Assembly: GCA_029224185.1 (NCBI GenBank)
Contig: CM055206.1
Coordinates: 13,287,346 to 13,351,345, forward strand
Direction of reading: 5' to 3'
DNA from: Karalla daura
Lineage: Eukaryota > Chordata > Actinopteri > Chaetodontiformes > Leiognathidae
DNA length: 64,000 nt
A program made the translations under genes and the position numbers. Below, piece after piece: positions 36,288 to 48,965 of this stretch (positions are counted from its first letter, which is position 1; every line of letters starts with the position of its first letter). The notes under the pieces were generated by a model. It worked only from the letters and a program-made list of their open reading frames with translations. It did no database searches and was not told where the DNA came from.

Positions 36288-36354
36288 CGGGCGACAGACA
36301 GAAGGACAGAAAACTGAGGGGAGGGGAAACACTGGAGGACGGCACTGGACCACT
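36288..36354 (-). other. plcb4: Candidate non-coding 5' exon of plcb4
   Basis: A 67-bp segment with a near-ideal acceptor on the minus strand (ATTAATCTCTTTTCAG, with a plausible branch-like ATTAAT) and a near-consensus donor (CCCG|GTAAGTAC). It lies upstream of the plcb4 ATG exon in the right orientation and contains no ATG. The adjacent (CT)n tract (36382-36451 on plus) extends the polypyrimidine region. Splicing is inferred. Confidence 0.35.
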
Positions 36355-36378
36355 CTGAAAAGAGATTAATAGAAGAGA

Positions 36379-36381
<3 letters not shown>

Positions 36382-36451
<70 letters not shown>
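36382..36451 (+). repeat. (AG)n microsatellite, about 35 units
   Basis: Pure array. It lies just upstream (minus sense) of the candidate exon 36288-36354 and forms part of its polypyrimidine context. Confidence 0.97.
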
Positions 36452-36454
<3 letters not shown>

Positions 36455-36616
36455 GAAAAATATTAGTGAAGCATAATGTCTGTACGTTGTGTGTCTTGTA
36501 CTCATACAGTAAAATTACAGATGCTTGTGATGCCTTCAGGGGAGACGGGGACACACAAACAAGTGTGTCCCAACACACATAGACCCACACATATACACAC
36601 ACATATATACACACAA

Positions 36617-36618
<2 letters not shown>

Positions 36619-36655
<37 letters not shown>
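36619..36655 (+). repeat. (AC)n microsatellite
   Basis: Pure array preceded by degenerate CA/TA sequence from about 36584. Confidence 0.95.
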
Positions 36656-36657
<2 letters not shown>

Positions 36658-37929
36658 GGTGTAATCACTCGCTCATGCGTCTCATCTTATTTGGCTTGTG
36701 CAGAATTTTAATCATTCCTCCGGCTTCTGCTTAATAAACTTTTAATAGGAATCTGCATCCCTTAAGAGAGGCTGTGTTCGTCAGTGTGTGTGAGAGAGGG
36801 AGAGGGAGAGAGAGCCAGAGAGAGAGAGAGAGAGAGGTGGAAATGAGCCGGCACATTAGACAAAGGGCACCACCTCCGCATCTGCTCCGTCGCAGCCTCT
36901 GAGTGCTAGGTATGTCACCGAGGACGAGAGAGTCTGCTAAAAGCTTCAAATGATAAAGTAAACTACAGTTTGGGTCAGAGGGCCGCAGGAAGAGAGTGAG
37001 AGAGTGGGGTAACAGCAATGAAACTATAGAGGGAAAGAAGGATAGTCCGTCTCGTCATTTATTTTGTATGTCTATAGCAAAGACGAGACAATTTCCTCAA
37101 CATTTCCTGTAGTTAGCACTGATTGCTATTCAGCCTCTTCCTCGTCTCTCCTCATCTCGGCTCGGTCTTATTTAACCCAGTGCAGGAGCTGTGAGGGGTA
37201 ATGGTTTCTTCATACAGTCATTTTGGGAGATAAACGTACTGCGGCACAGACAGAGCAGAACAGATTCCGGCAATGAATCGTGCTCGCGACTGGGAACACA
37301 CGCGGTGCGGAGCAATAAAACGCCTAAGATTTTATCCTGTAAACGTATTCCGCTCTTGTCAATTCCATTTATGTGCTGAATGTTAGACAAGGGCTGCAGA
37401 TATCATTTCCTGCCTGGTCCCATCCTGATGGATCTCTACCATCCAAAGTCCTGCTTTTTATTTGAGCTGTTCCCTTTACGGGTCAGCGCAGCCAATCTTC
37501 TGCCTCCATCTGACCCGGTGCATCCTCTGCAGCATCCTCTCTCGCTCCGCTCACAGCTAACCTTACGTCCTCTTTCACTGCATCCACTAATCTCCTCTTC
37601 AGTCTTGTTCGAGACCTTCAGCATCGTCCTACTGATGGCAAACCGTCTCCGCCTGGCCTCCCCGATCCATCCTCGTCACTCCCAAAGTGAACCTCAACAT
37701 TTTTAGTCTCTGCTACCTCCACTTCTGCCTTCTGTCTTTTCCTCTTTTCCAGCATTGCTGGTCTCACCACCTTTCCTTCCATTCTCTTTTATCACACATC
37801 ACACCTGACACTCTCCACCCGTTCCAACCTGCTTGGATACATTTCTTCACCTCTTTCCAAATTCTCGGTTGCTCCAGACTGTTGATCTGAAGCTCACAAA
37901 TCCATGAAAAAAAAAGAACAGATTTTCTG

Positions 37930-38290
37930 TCAAACCAGTGAGGATGGGGGGTCTAAAACACCCTGGACAGATCTCCAGTCACACCTATTGGCAATTTTAG
38001 ACTCTCTAATTGACATAAACATGCATGCTTTTGGACTGTGGAGGGTAACCAAAGCAGACATGGGGATAACATCCACATTTCATGCAGACGGGTATCCACT
38101 CCAACCTAGATTTGAACATAGGGACCTTCTTGCTGTGAGGCGACAGTGATAACCACCTAATCATCATAGTGTCTGAAACCAGTTGAGCTAGAAACAACTG
38201 ACCTCTCCCAGGTCCAGACTGGGTTCAACTGGGATTCAAACCTGTGACACCCTTGGGCAAAATGTGGCGCCGCGGATCTGCCACGTAAAA
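37930..38290 (-). mobile_element. SINE-like repeat copy or copies
   Basis: On the minus strand: a B-box-like GGTTTGAATCCCAG at the head, GGGATACC-type centre, CCAAAAGCATGCATG, CTCTAAAATTGCC and GACTGGAGATCTGTCCAGGG. Possibly two nested fragments. Confidence 0.6.
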
Positions 38291-40139
38291 CAGACAAATA
38301 TGCAACTGAGACTGTGCCCTGAAAGGAAAGAAGATACTCCACTGTAATACAAAGGGAGCTTTCTTCTTAATTATTAAGTGGGCTACACACACTGTAATAG
38401 CCAAACAAACGGGTTCATTAATAGTTGAGTCAGTGTCCCTCGGGGAATCAATACAGTTTTCTGATTTTCTGATTAACATGCCACAAAAAACCTCTTCAAT
38501 CTTCAATAACTGTCATCAGGCCATAATGTCTCCTTCCTGCAGTCATTGTTTCAGCTGCAGCCACTTCCATCCTGATGTGAATGCAAGGCTATCATGCTCC
38601 AAATGAGACCCTGAACAATTGCGAGTGGGTAATCATGGAACAATGGTGTGAAGTGAACAAACCGCGCCTCTTAGCCACTGTGAACAACCAATGTGGCTGG
38701 CAGCTAGCACGTCATCAGCCGGCGTGGTGAGAACAATAGGTGCGTGGAGATGGGTTAGCAACCGCATCATTGTAGCTTCGGGGATTGTAATGCATGTAAT
38801 GTTGTGCCATTCCCTCTACTTCACGAGGGAGCAAACAAACCACAAAATCAATTCATAATCACGGCCTGATTTTTAGAAATCGATACGTCTTCAGCGGGTA
38901 ATCTGTGCCATCGACCCACGCGCTATTGACCCAGGTCCATCCGCTCCGTCTTGGGAGTCGGCAGCCTGCTATGCGCATCTGTCTCTGCTCCTCTCCTCTT
39001 CACGTGGATCAGTCTCTCCCACAGCTCAGCTTATGGGGATCAACTATTCTACATGTCAAGTGGCCTCAGAGGCTGAGAGCCGTTCACAGGCCTCTCGAGC
39101 CAGGGGAGAGCATCAGTGGGCACGCTCTGCACCAAAAAAGGAAAGCTTTGTCATGTATGTGCAGACCGGTATTTATGTTCTACTGGGGCATTTTGGTGAT
39201 GGAGAGAGACAGACAGACAGCTGCTGGAAGTATGTAACACACAGACAGTAAAGATGTAGTGGTGTTAAACAAGCTACATACACTATGTATACATTCAACA
39301 AGTGCAATAAGATAAAAACTGTGCCGATGAAAATGCAGGTAAAACAAATGTGTGTTTCAATTGAGGCATGTTTCAAAAATGTCAAACATTTATTTAAGCT
39401 GATTGAGATGGTAACATGCTTACGTAGTTTCAACCTATTAGAGGGTTCAACAAGTGTAGATAGCTAGGGGACATAAACAATGAAGTAATGAAGATGAGGT
39501 AAGAAGGTGACAGCTATATAATATCATATGGTATAATGTAATGTACTGTAATGCAATATATGGTTACATTATTACAATAATACTAATTTATGATCATTAG
39601 TATAATCAGTTGTAACAATACTAATTGACATAATATGCTTGCACAGACAGACAGAAAGTCACTAAAGATAGTTTTAAGAGGACAGCAAAAACAGTATTTA
39701 CTATTCATCTACATTGAAATTGTATTAATTATGCATCGCTAGTAATCCAGAATTACGTATTTTAAAAATAAACACTGTGAATGTGTTATGCAAATGAGGC
39801 GATGATGCCACATTCTAGAACCATGACACAGGTTCTAGAACCGATGCAGAACTGATGCATGCCAGAACTCCATCAACTACAGTCATTCCGGTCAAGGTAG
39901 AGTAAAGGTAGGTTGGATCCGAAAGCGCAGTAAGTAGCAGAGATGAGCAGATGCCAGAGCAAAGTAAGAACCAGAGCAGAATCGTACCCGAGCAAAGCAA
40001 GTCCCAGAGCTGAGCAAGTACTGTACCAGAAACCCTAAAGTGTAGGGCGTTCCAACCAGGTGGAGCAGCTGAAAAGAAAGCCTCAAGTAACAAGCAGCTG
40101 AGGCAAAGCACCACCATGGAAGACCTTGAGTAAAATGTG

Positions 40140-40345
40140 GAAAATAAGAGATTAGGACCACGGAGGTAGAGAAAGACCTGGCCAGAGAGAAGGAGAGATC
40201 CTCCAGAGCAAGGGATGAACTCTGTGAGGCGCTGGTAGACCTGCAGGAGAAAACACGCCAGTGGGAAGAAGAGAGAACCTGTCTCCTGGACCAGCAGATG
40301 CAGGCAACCTCCAGGATGGAGACACTCAGACCACACTCAGGTTAA
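40140..40345 (+). other. Coding-like open segment, unrecognised coiled-coil-type peptide
   Basis: From about 40168 an open frame reads VEKDLAREKERSS, then RDELCEALVDLQEK and RQWEEERTCLLDQQ, to a TAA at about 40345. The composition (E, K, R, Q with spaced L) is coiled-coil-like. CAG|GTTAAG near its end is a weak donor. There are stops upstream in frame and no good acceptor. It could be a remnant of a gene or repeat, or chance in a CCAGAGCAAAG-rich stretch. I do not recognise it. Confidence 0.25.
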
Positions 40346-40991
40346 GAAGAAGTTAAGAACCCTAAATACTCTCACATTTTACAAAGTTTGTTGTGGACAG
40401 ATAGAAGCAAACACTACTGATCATGATGTCTATTTACGACTCTTACTAGGTTAAAATGGCAACAAAATTTCTGTGCAAACAGTGAATCACAACTATCCAA
40501 ATGTTGCCATCTTGCGCAGTCATTTGCTATAATTGAGTAGATGAATCTCTTCGTATAATCTTATTTGAACAATATTAATGCATCCAGATTGATCGGGTTA
40601 CTTGATCGAGTCATAGCAGCTCTTGTTTTAGTCTGGATGGTGCATGTAAGTCGTTGCCAAAGCTAAACTGTCCACAGGTTTTTCTTTTTTTTATTGGAGA
40701 GTTTATAGCAACAATATCATGGTCACACTTTTGCCAGCGCCCTGTCGTCCTCCAACCAAGCCAAACAAGACTAAACTAGTTTAGTTACGGGTGCACTGTT
40801 AGGCAGCAGCTCTCAAAACTGAGATCACAGCGGCTGACACACAGAAACACAACGCAGGATTCTGTACTTCATATATCAGTATTTCAACATAGTGGAACCA
40901 TAATAGAGCGCAATAACATGGAAACTCCAAGTGAGCGTCAGGATATGTCCAGTTATGATGGACAACTCCCTTTACCTTTTCCTTACAGAAC

Positions 40992-41025
<34 letters not shown>

Positions 41026-43003
41026 ACCTTCTTGATGTGTATTTTTAGCAGATGCTATTCCGAGTAGCATCCAGCGGTGCGGTAATAATTCCTTTGATTA
41101 GGGCAACAGGTAAGAGGCTGGTAATCTCGCCCCCGCCTGCCACAGGATTTAAACGGTGTAAACAGTGGCAGCTCCGCCGTCATCACTCACCCCATGACAG
41201 CTCTACAGGGGAACCACACAGGGGTGCTGATTAAAAGGACAGCACTGTTAATGCAGCCAGCCACACACACTCCCACGGGTATAACAAGATGGGATATGGC
41301 AGGGGAAGTGACATTATCCGTGTAACCTGGAATAGCCTGCTCTAAAAATAACACAGGTGCACACAAACCTTTACACTCTCGTTGTGGAGATGTGGCTGGT
41401 GAATGAGAAACATGTGGCGTCGGGGTATCTGCAGAATAGGAATTTAACTTAAAGACCACTTTAAGTTGCAATCAGCAACACGTATTTAACATGCTAAACA
41501 GCTGCAGTTTTCTACTCAATCTAGCACAACCATTCAACAGACCTCAGGACAGCTGGGAAGGAAACCAGGGGCACAGGTTTTTATAAAAGAAATCTTGTAC
41601 ACTTTGGTACACTCTCAATTGTTCACCATAAATAATTTAAGACATTTTTCAGTCAGATGTAAAACTTTTTAACACTGAGGGCCTAAACTTTGCCAAAATT
41701 GACCCACCCACATCTCTTCGGACACTCTGGATAATGTTATATGAGCAATGGTATATAAAGCATGGAAAAGAAGGTAAACAATGACTGCTCCTGGCTCGTT
41801 GGGAAAATGTCTAGAAGGATCAGAAGCTAAAGGCATATGTCCCCGCCCCAGGAAATCGACCCAGCCCGAAGCCTGACACGCAGCTCTCTGTGGGACTCGC
41901 CGCCGGCTGTTTGGCTGCCGTGAGAAGCACCTGGCAGGCCGCTGAGAGAGGAGCTCTCACGTCGTCCCCAGTGTCAGCTCTCTTCCTCTTCTATATTGCT
42001 CTTTTGAGACAACAAGCTTGTCACACCACACAACACGACTCTGAGCGGGCTGAGAAAACCCCGCCCCCTGTTTACCGTGCAGCTGTGTCCCATAGGGCGG
42101 CGGGGTTTCTGAGAGGATTGCAGCGGGGTCACCAGATTGGAAGTCGCTGAAGCAGTGAGACCTAGTGAGGGCTAAAAATAGGGAGGTTTATTCTAACAGT
42201 GTATCTGTCGAGTCTGACGCATGTCATCTGGAAAAGCAGAGAAACGGAGACGACGTAAGGTCGAGATTCTGCTTCAGTCCTCGAATATGTCGTGAATGAA
42301 GAGCCTGTATCTCTCCATCAGCATTAGGTTTGAGGTTAGAAAGAAGGTTAGAAAGTTATAATCTTGGTTTACGGGTCAACAGTGTTTGTTTGGGTGAAAT
42401 AAATAAATATTCTGGACTTTTGGCCATGTATAACATCAACTGCAACTGTAGCTGGTTGAATTGTTTGCAGTGAACTCTAAACATTCAAGAACCACTACTG
42501 TCTACATATTGGATCCTTTGAGGATCCAATTTCACTGTGATAATTGTGTAAGTATAATTTTAATGTGATATATGCCATCTGGAGATAGAATGTGCACATT
42601 CTAACCACCAATTTCTCAAATATTTTGCATGGTTACAATAGAGAAAAGTGTGTTTTTTCCCTCCTGTTAAGATACCTGAAAGAATTAAAGAGTGGCTGAA
42701 AGACGCACGGTGGCTTGTACGGGATGACTGCACTTCAAAGAAAACCGTGGGTGAAAGTGAAATGGGAGGTGAAAAAACAAAAGCAGAAGCGTCCTGAGAA
42801 CATTGGCGGGGGAGAGACAGACAGTCTGACAAAGAGAGACGGCGAGAGACGCGTACACGCACCAAAGCATTTCAAATACACTTTGACTTTTCAATTTCTT
42901 CCTCTCTCCGTGTTGCTGTCAGAAGTCAGCTCCCCCAGGGCTGAGGAGAGAGGCAGCCAGAGCCAGAGAGGCTACGAGACCCAGGCAGAGAGAGGGGGAG
43001 AGG

Positions 43004-43008
<5 letters not shown>

Positions 43009-43047
<39 letters not shown>
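43009..43047 (+). repeat. (AG)n microsatellite
   Basis: Pure array of about 19 units. Confidence 0.96.
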
Positions 43048-43054
<7 letters not shown>

Positions 43055-43184
43055 AGAGCGAGATTTTTTCTACTTAGTGACTCAGAGAGAGTGCAGCGAG
43101 AACATCGCTCTTTCGTCTTCTCCCTCCTTGGAGAATGATAGATGACTGTCTTTAACAAGGACACAATTAGGTCTGGGTGTCTCA

Positions 43185-43185
<1 letters not shown>

Positions 43186-43229
<44 letters not shown>
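43186..43229 (+). repeat. (CA)22 microsatellite
   Basis: Pure array with a degenerate tail to 43246. Confidence 0.96.
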
Positions 43230-43232
<3 letters not shown>

Positions 43233-43619
43233 GCACACACGCACACATTGGGTGGGAGAGCACTTCTCCCCTTCAACCAATGAGCTCCCTAATTAGCAGA
43301 TTACATTAACGGTGATGGAGTCCAGGGGTCTGAGGCCACTGTCACAGGGGCACGTTCTTTAGTCCAAATGAAAGGAAACCATTCAACCTCGGCTAATAGG
43401 GACAGCTATTACACAGCATTGTCGGTGCCGGCACTTTGGCGCTTTTAGGAGATGTAAACTCTCGTCTCAAAGTAGTTCTTCGTGGATATTTGGCATCAGC
43501 AAGAGGGAGACCCGCTGGAGAACCATAAGGACGTAGACAAAGGAGATGACTTATAGCTAAGAGCTTCTGGCTCTATTCATGACTCCATTCATCTATTATC
43601 TTGGCCGCTTTGTACCCTA

Positions 43620-43825
43620 ATGATGTCTGCTGGTGCCTATCTACAGGTCACATAGGGTCTCCAGGCCATCAAAGGACAAACACACACACCATTCACTCTC
43701 TCACTCCATAACCTAGGGGCAATTTTCTCCAAGTCTCCAATTGACCTTTGCAGGACAGAAAAGCCCTCGGATCAATTGGTAGTCAAACCCGAGACCTTGT
43801 TATGAGATGACAGTGTTGCCTACTT
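43620..43825 (-). mobile_element. SINE-like repeat copy
   Basis: On the minus strand: GGTCTCGGGTTTGACTACC head, TTGGAGACTTGGAG, TTGCCCCTAGGTTATGGAGT, GAGTGAATGGTGTGTG and CCTGGAGACC. Same family as the others. Confidence 0.65.
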
Positions 43826-45156
43826 GTAACTCACTATTTTAAAATATGTTTAAAGTGATATAATTGGAGGTTGATTATTTACATGAAAGGTACGTGCTTT
43901 GTTTGGAAGCCAGGATTGATCTTTAAGGCCCTCGTTTCTAGTCCTGTTTGAAGTATTTAAGAGGGTAACCATGAAGGTATTGAAAGCCTCAAAGGTATTC
44001 CAGATTCTTATATAAAAAAAAAAGATTTTAAAGACCGTATTTTTGATATGCTGCCTCATCTTTTACAACCTCTGATGAACAGTATGGAGTTTTTCATGTT
44101 TTTAAAAGGATTCAAGGCCTTCAGAGAGAATGAAAAAAAAACAAAAAAAACAATGATTTCTTTCAGCGCTACAGTGGAAGCAGTTACACAATTTCTTTCC
44201 TCATTGTTGATTCAGACTCTGGCTCCTCTGACTGACCTCCTTCAGCGCCTGTAACATACACCAACCGAGTAAGTAGGTTTTAAGCCAAGTGAGATAAACT
44301 TTGCTATAAAAATGACCGTCCGTCTCATGCTGCTCGGTCGCCGGCCCCTTGGCTCACTCATTCATTTAGCGTGGCTGACATCTTACGCTCCTCAACTTCA
44401 ACAAAAACCGAACCGCAGGCCCGGAGACGAGTGGGTGGAAAAGTGCTGGATTAAGTGTGTGTAGCCAGGAAAAACTGTGTATATCAACCCGTGATATATA
44501 TTCCTATTCTTCCTCATGAGGTATAATTGTGTCACTTATGGAAACAAAATGTCATCTGACAAGACGTATGACCCTCCGCTAATGATGTGCTTTGACTATG
44601 ACACTTTTCTAAACTTCCCATTGCTTCCACGGTTTGTTATGATAGCCGTCTAATGGATTCATGCTCCGAGCCTCAGAGGTTTGTTTAAATGATATGCGAG
44701 AAGTGTTTGATGGCCACTGTTCTCTGACAACTGTCTGGCAAACGTCGGAAATCTACGTGAGGGAACAGAGGGTTTATATTTAGACTTAGATTTGTTTGTT
44801 TCCTCTAGTCATGCAGTTCAGGAAGCATTTGTTTTTTGTTGTTGTAAACGAATTGAAATGCCCCCGAATTGAAATCCTCCAACGCCATTAAAATCCACTT
44901 TAGATGCAAGAAACAAATAGACATTTAATGCAGTTCCACCAGGAGGATATCTGCGTTAAACCAGGCGTCACATTTATGCAAATTCACAATAAAATAGGGT
45001 CCATTGTGTCATGCTCTTTATTCCGCATTTCAACTTAGCCGAGCAGGAAAAGTGATAAGCTCAGCTGCTAAATGTTACATAATCACTCAGACTTGTTATC
45101 TGGTACAGTAGTGAGCTGATTAAAGATGCTCTTCTGGCACACACACACATACATAT

Positions 45157-45158
<2 letters not shown>

Positions 45159-45216
<58 letters not shown>
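45159..45216 (+). repeat. (AC)29 microsatellite
   Basis: Pure 58-bp array. Confidence 0.97.
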
Positions 45217-45218
<2 letters not shown>

Positions 45219-46519
45219 GCTATCCTTCTCCCTCTTTTCCCAGACAGACAAGAGCAGCGCTGTAAAAAAAAAAAAAAAGAGGAAGAAGCAACATTCCTGC
45301 TGTTTATCTGGTCATCTGATCTGGAGAGCGAGTCATGTGTTGGAGCTGTGTTAGAGGCTCGGCATCACGCCTCAGACTCACCCTGGCTCGATGTATTCTG
45401 TTGTATTTTCTCCTCTCATTCTTTTTTCAAAACTGCTCCTAGACTTAAACTTGAATTCGTTACGTCCCCCCCTTTTTTTTCTGAAAAGTCCAAATGAAGT
45501 GAAACCACCCACGGTGTTTTCAAGGACCTTTCGGATGATGGCTTTTAGCGAGGTGCTCCTGCTCAAATGCAGTGTGATGAAATGATTTTTGCTGACTTCG
45601 ACGATCCTCGCCGCTGCGTTGTAAAGCCCTGTCTTCTCGCTATTATTGGGATGGCTGGGTAATAATAGCAATCCAGGAGAGGATAGTGCAAAATCAAGTT
45701 TTGCATTCTGGAGCGAAGGTCGACAGTTTAATTGGAAGTGCAAATTGCGTTCACATGTATCTCCGTGGTGGATTGAAGCCATGGGTAAAGTGAATGTGCA
45801 CAGCGTGAGCGTGCGTGCATTTTAAAGCCGAGGGGGGGTGGGGGGTGGAGGTGGAGGTGGGTAATAGCTCTCCTGTTCAGTTAGGGTGTTATTTTTAGAG
45901 CCACGCGTGTAGCCGAGCTACAATTATCGTTACTGAAGTGTTGTTTTTACTCCTCGAAGCCTGTTTCACACGAGCCCGGGACGCTCCGGCTGTCTGCTGC
46001 TGAATCAGCTCGGTTAACGCTGCCAATGTTTTGCGAAAAAGAGCAGAAAGCAAGTAAATACTGACTCGCTGACGACGTCTGCTCTGCTCTACTCTCTCCC
46101 TCTCTCTCCATCTTGGTGCCCCCGGCTGAGAGTCTGAGGAGGATACCCCCTGTCATTACATTCCCCCTCCAGCCGCACTTACCCTTGCAGGGAAGACGCA
46201 CGCTCTTGTCGTTGATCTCTTACCGAACGTTGTCTGCGCACATATTCATATAATATTCATCTACTACATCTGGAGCAGCTGAGGGTTGAGACCGGGGGTT
46301 TGATCTGTTGCTGAGGCCAGGGCTCGAGTGGAGAGAGAGAGAGATGAGGCCGGGATTCACCAAGACCCTTCAGAGCCGCAGACCGGTAGAGCCCAGAATC
46401 CATTCGTGGACTTTCTGTAGGTGTTTTCTATGCTTCCCCTGAGCCTGAGTGACCATGTAAGTGATTCCCGAATCAACTGTACTTCTTCATAACAAGTCTA
46501 ACAGTCCTACAGTGCAAAA

Positions 46520-46670
46520 TTTATGCATATTAAGGTCAACTGGTGCCTCTAAATTGCCCCTAGGTGTGAGTGTGTGAGTGAATGGTGACCTGTCCAGGGT
46601 GTTTTCTATGTGTTCTAGACACAGGCTCCAGCACAGCCCCACAAAGTAGGCAAGATGATGGATGGGTAAA
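46520..46670 (+). mobile_element. SINE-like repeat, 3' part
   Basis: CTCTAAATTGCCCCTAGGTG, GTGAGTGAATGGTGACC, TGTCCAGGGTG, then a GGCTCCAGCACAGCCCC end and GATGGATGG. Well preserved tail; head missing. Confidence 0.7.
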
Positions 46671-47442
46671 GACGTATTTTTAGACTTCTGGCTCACACTT
46701 TAAGATGCAAATCTCTTTGAAAACGGCAGCTCACCCAGTTTCCCTGGACACAGCTTCGAGATCCTGTCATCACGCCGAAAATTAAAATGGAGCTGATGCG
46801 TGATGGCAGCGGGATCCGATTTAGGCGTTTGGATCATTTTGCTGAGTCTTTAGCATTCGGTAGGATTCTGATGGAAGTGCCTCAATCCTCCTTCTACTAA
46901 TAATAATAATAATGGATGAGCTGAGCAGCCCTATGAGTCGCTTCTTACCCGCAGTGTTATCGAAAGAAAATAAGATGAGGACGGTATGGATCTGACTGGG
47001 GAGGACCACTAGAGGATCCAAGGCCAGGAAACATCATGTTTTATAGACGATGGGATGAAGAGACAAAGGATCAAAAGCTTGGTCAGGACCCATGCCGTGG
47101 TGACGTCATATACGTTCGGTCTCTTGAGGTCGATATTTCTACAGAAACATATTCCATTATGACACCAGAACTGAATTTCCAACGAATCTGCGTACGTCAT
47201 GAACTTAAACACTTCCAGTGACGCAAAAACAATTTAAAGTGAATGAAAACGTATAACTCTGTCATCTAATGAAACGGAGCTTGAAAGCCCCTGAATATTA
47301 ATCAGGCCTAGTGGACAGACAGCCGTCATGCTGCACGCCACATCATTAATACAGATTACATCATTAATACAGAACATATTATAGAGGAGCAATCACCTCT
47401 TGGCCCCATTACAGCTTCTAGCCCGGCATGAGGGAGCATAAA

Positions 47443-47461
47443 GCAGCAGCAGCAGCAGCAG
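47443..47461 (+). repeat. (AGC)6 trinucleotide run
   Basis: Short CAG-type run in intergenic DNA. Confidence 0.9.
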
Positions 47462-48749
47462 CCATACGGCCTGCTTATCAATGACTGATGCCCGCACGCC
47501 GGCTGACGCACACCGCTCTCCACGTACCAACGATACGCTGAGAAATTAGCCGGCCCCGCTTTCATCGTTCAGCGCAAATCCAATAAACTGTCGGCCGTTT
47601 CCAGCTCTCAGCGCCGCTCGTCTTAAAAGGGAAGCGCGTCTGTATTCCGTAATGAGGGTGGCGATCGCGCTCCAAACAGGATGCTGTACTGTACGGGCTG
47701 GCCACATCCAGCACGTCGTTCCTCACCTTCCACATCCCTGTTTTTGTTTCTCCTCCTTTGTTTTTCTTTTTAAGGTTTCCCTCGTATCCAGGAGCACGTT
47801 AGATTCCCCTCGCATTACGTAACTCGTCAGGTAGGCCCGCAGGCAGGACGAGGCCATATGTTTCATACACATTATGCACACGCTTAAATCAACTAGCTTA
47901 ATGCAGACTAAGCTATTAATATGCAGCATGGACTGTGGGTGCTCTGGGAAAAGGAAACCAATAATAAAGAGCCTGTGATGAATTCTAGAAACAGAACCTT
48001 TGCTGCCGGATGGTATTAGCAGCGCTGTGCACTGCAGGAATGAGAAATGTTCACTTTGATGTGATTTTTATGTAAAGTAGGTTTCGTCAATCAAAAAAAA
48101 TGCCTTAACTGATATGTGAGAAGCTACACCACCAAAGATACAAATGGATGGTTGCTACATCTCATTTTAATGAAATTGTGCACATTTTTGTATTCTTTTA
48201 AGCTTTCATCCTGTTCTTTTTTATGTGTGAGAACTAACTGAATCTACTTATACTTATTTTATTGATTATCAATTATGTTATATACATTATATATTGCTAT
48301 TATTTTTATGGCATGGTATATCCATTTGGTTTATTTTTTGTATTATAAAGTGGCGTCGAATTGTCAAGAGTGGGTTGGTCTCTTCTCTGTTTTCATTGGG
48401 CCTAGTCTTGAGTCTAGATCTAATTTTAAGCCTTTTCACTCCTTTTAAGTGCATGCATGTATCATGACTAAGTGTGTGTGTGTGTTTGTTTGGGGGGGGT
48501 TGAGTCTGCTTTCACTCTTATTTTACTATGCTATGCATCGTTTCCTACATCCTGCACATCCTCAAATGAGATCCGATTGATCGATTGGTGAATGGCACCA
48601 GTGTTCCAAGTAGTTTGGAGCCTTCTCCCAGTAAATATGCTGGACCAGTATTCACATTGTGACATTTAAACACAATCGCTTCTAGTTTTGTGACAGTTTC
48701 AGAGCATATTAAATTATCAAAATCAAAGATGTTTTTATTGTTACATTAT

Positions 48750-48965
48750 TATTACATGTGTTTGGACACGATGAATAGCATCCTAAAGCAGAAGGTCACT
48801 GGTTCGAATCCTGTTTTCTCCAGTTAGTGGAGTTTCCTCTCACAGTCCATGAACATGCACGTTTGGATTGGCTGGAGACTCTAAATTGCTCCTTGGAGTG
48901 AGTGTTGGAGATAGTCTTCAGCAGACCCTGGCGATCGTTGAGGGATGGATGACAGAGTTTGAGTT
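48750..48965 (+). mobile_element. tRNA-headed SINE-like repeat copy
   Basis: The head has a good B box, GGTTCGAATCC (around 48800), followed by GTGGAGTTTCC, CACAGTCCATGAACATGCA, GGAGACTCTAAATTGCTCC and GAGTGAGTGTTGG. It links the tRNA-like head to the common tail in one copy. Confidence 0.7.

Noticed and set aside
48790..48830. Possible tRNA gene (GGTTCGAATCC B box)
   Set aside because: No complete cloverleaf or A box of good quality; it continues directly into the SINE-like tail, so it is a SINE head.
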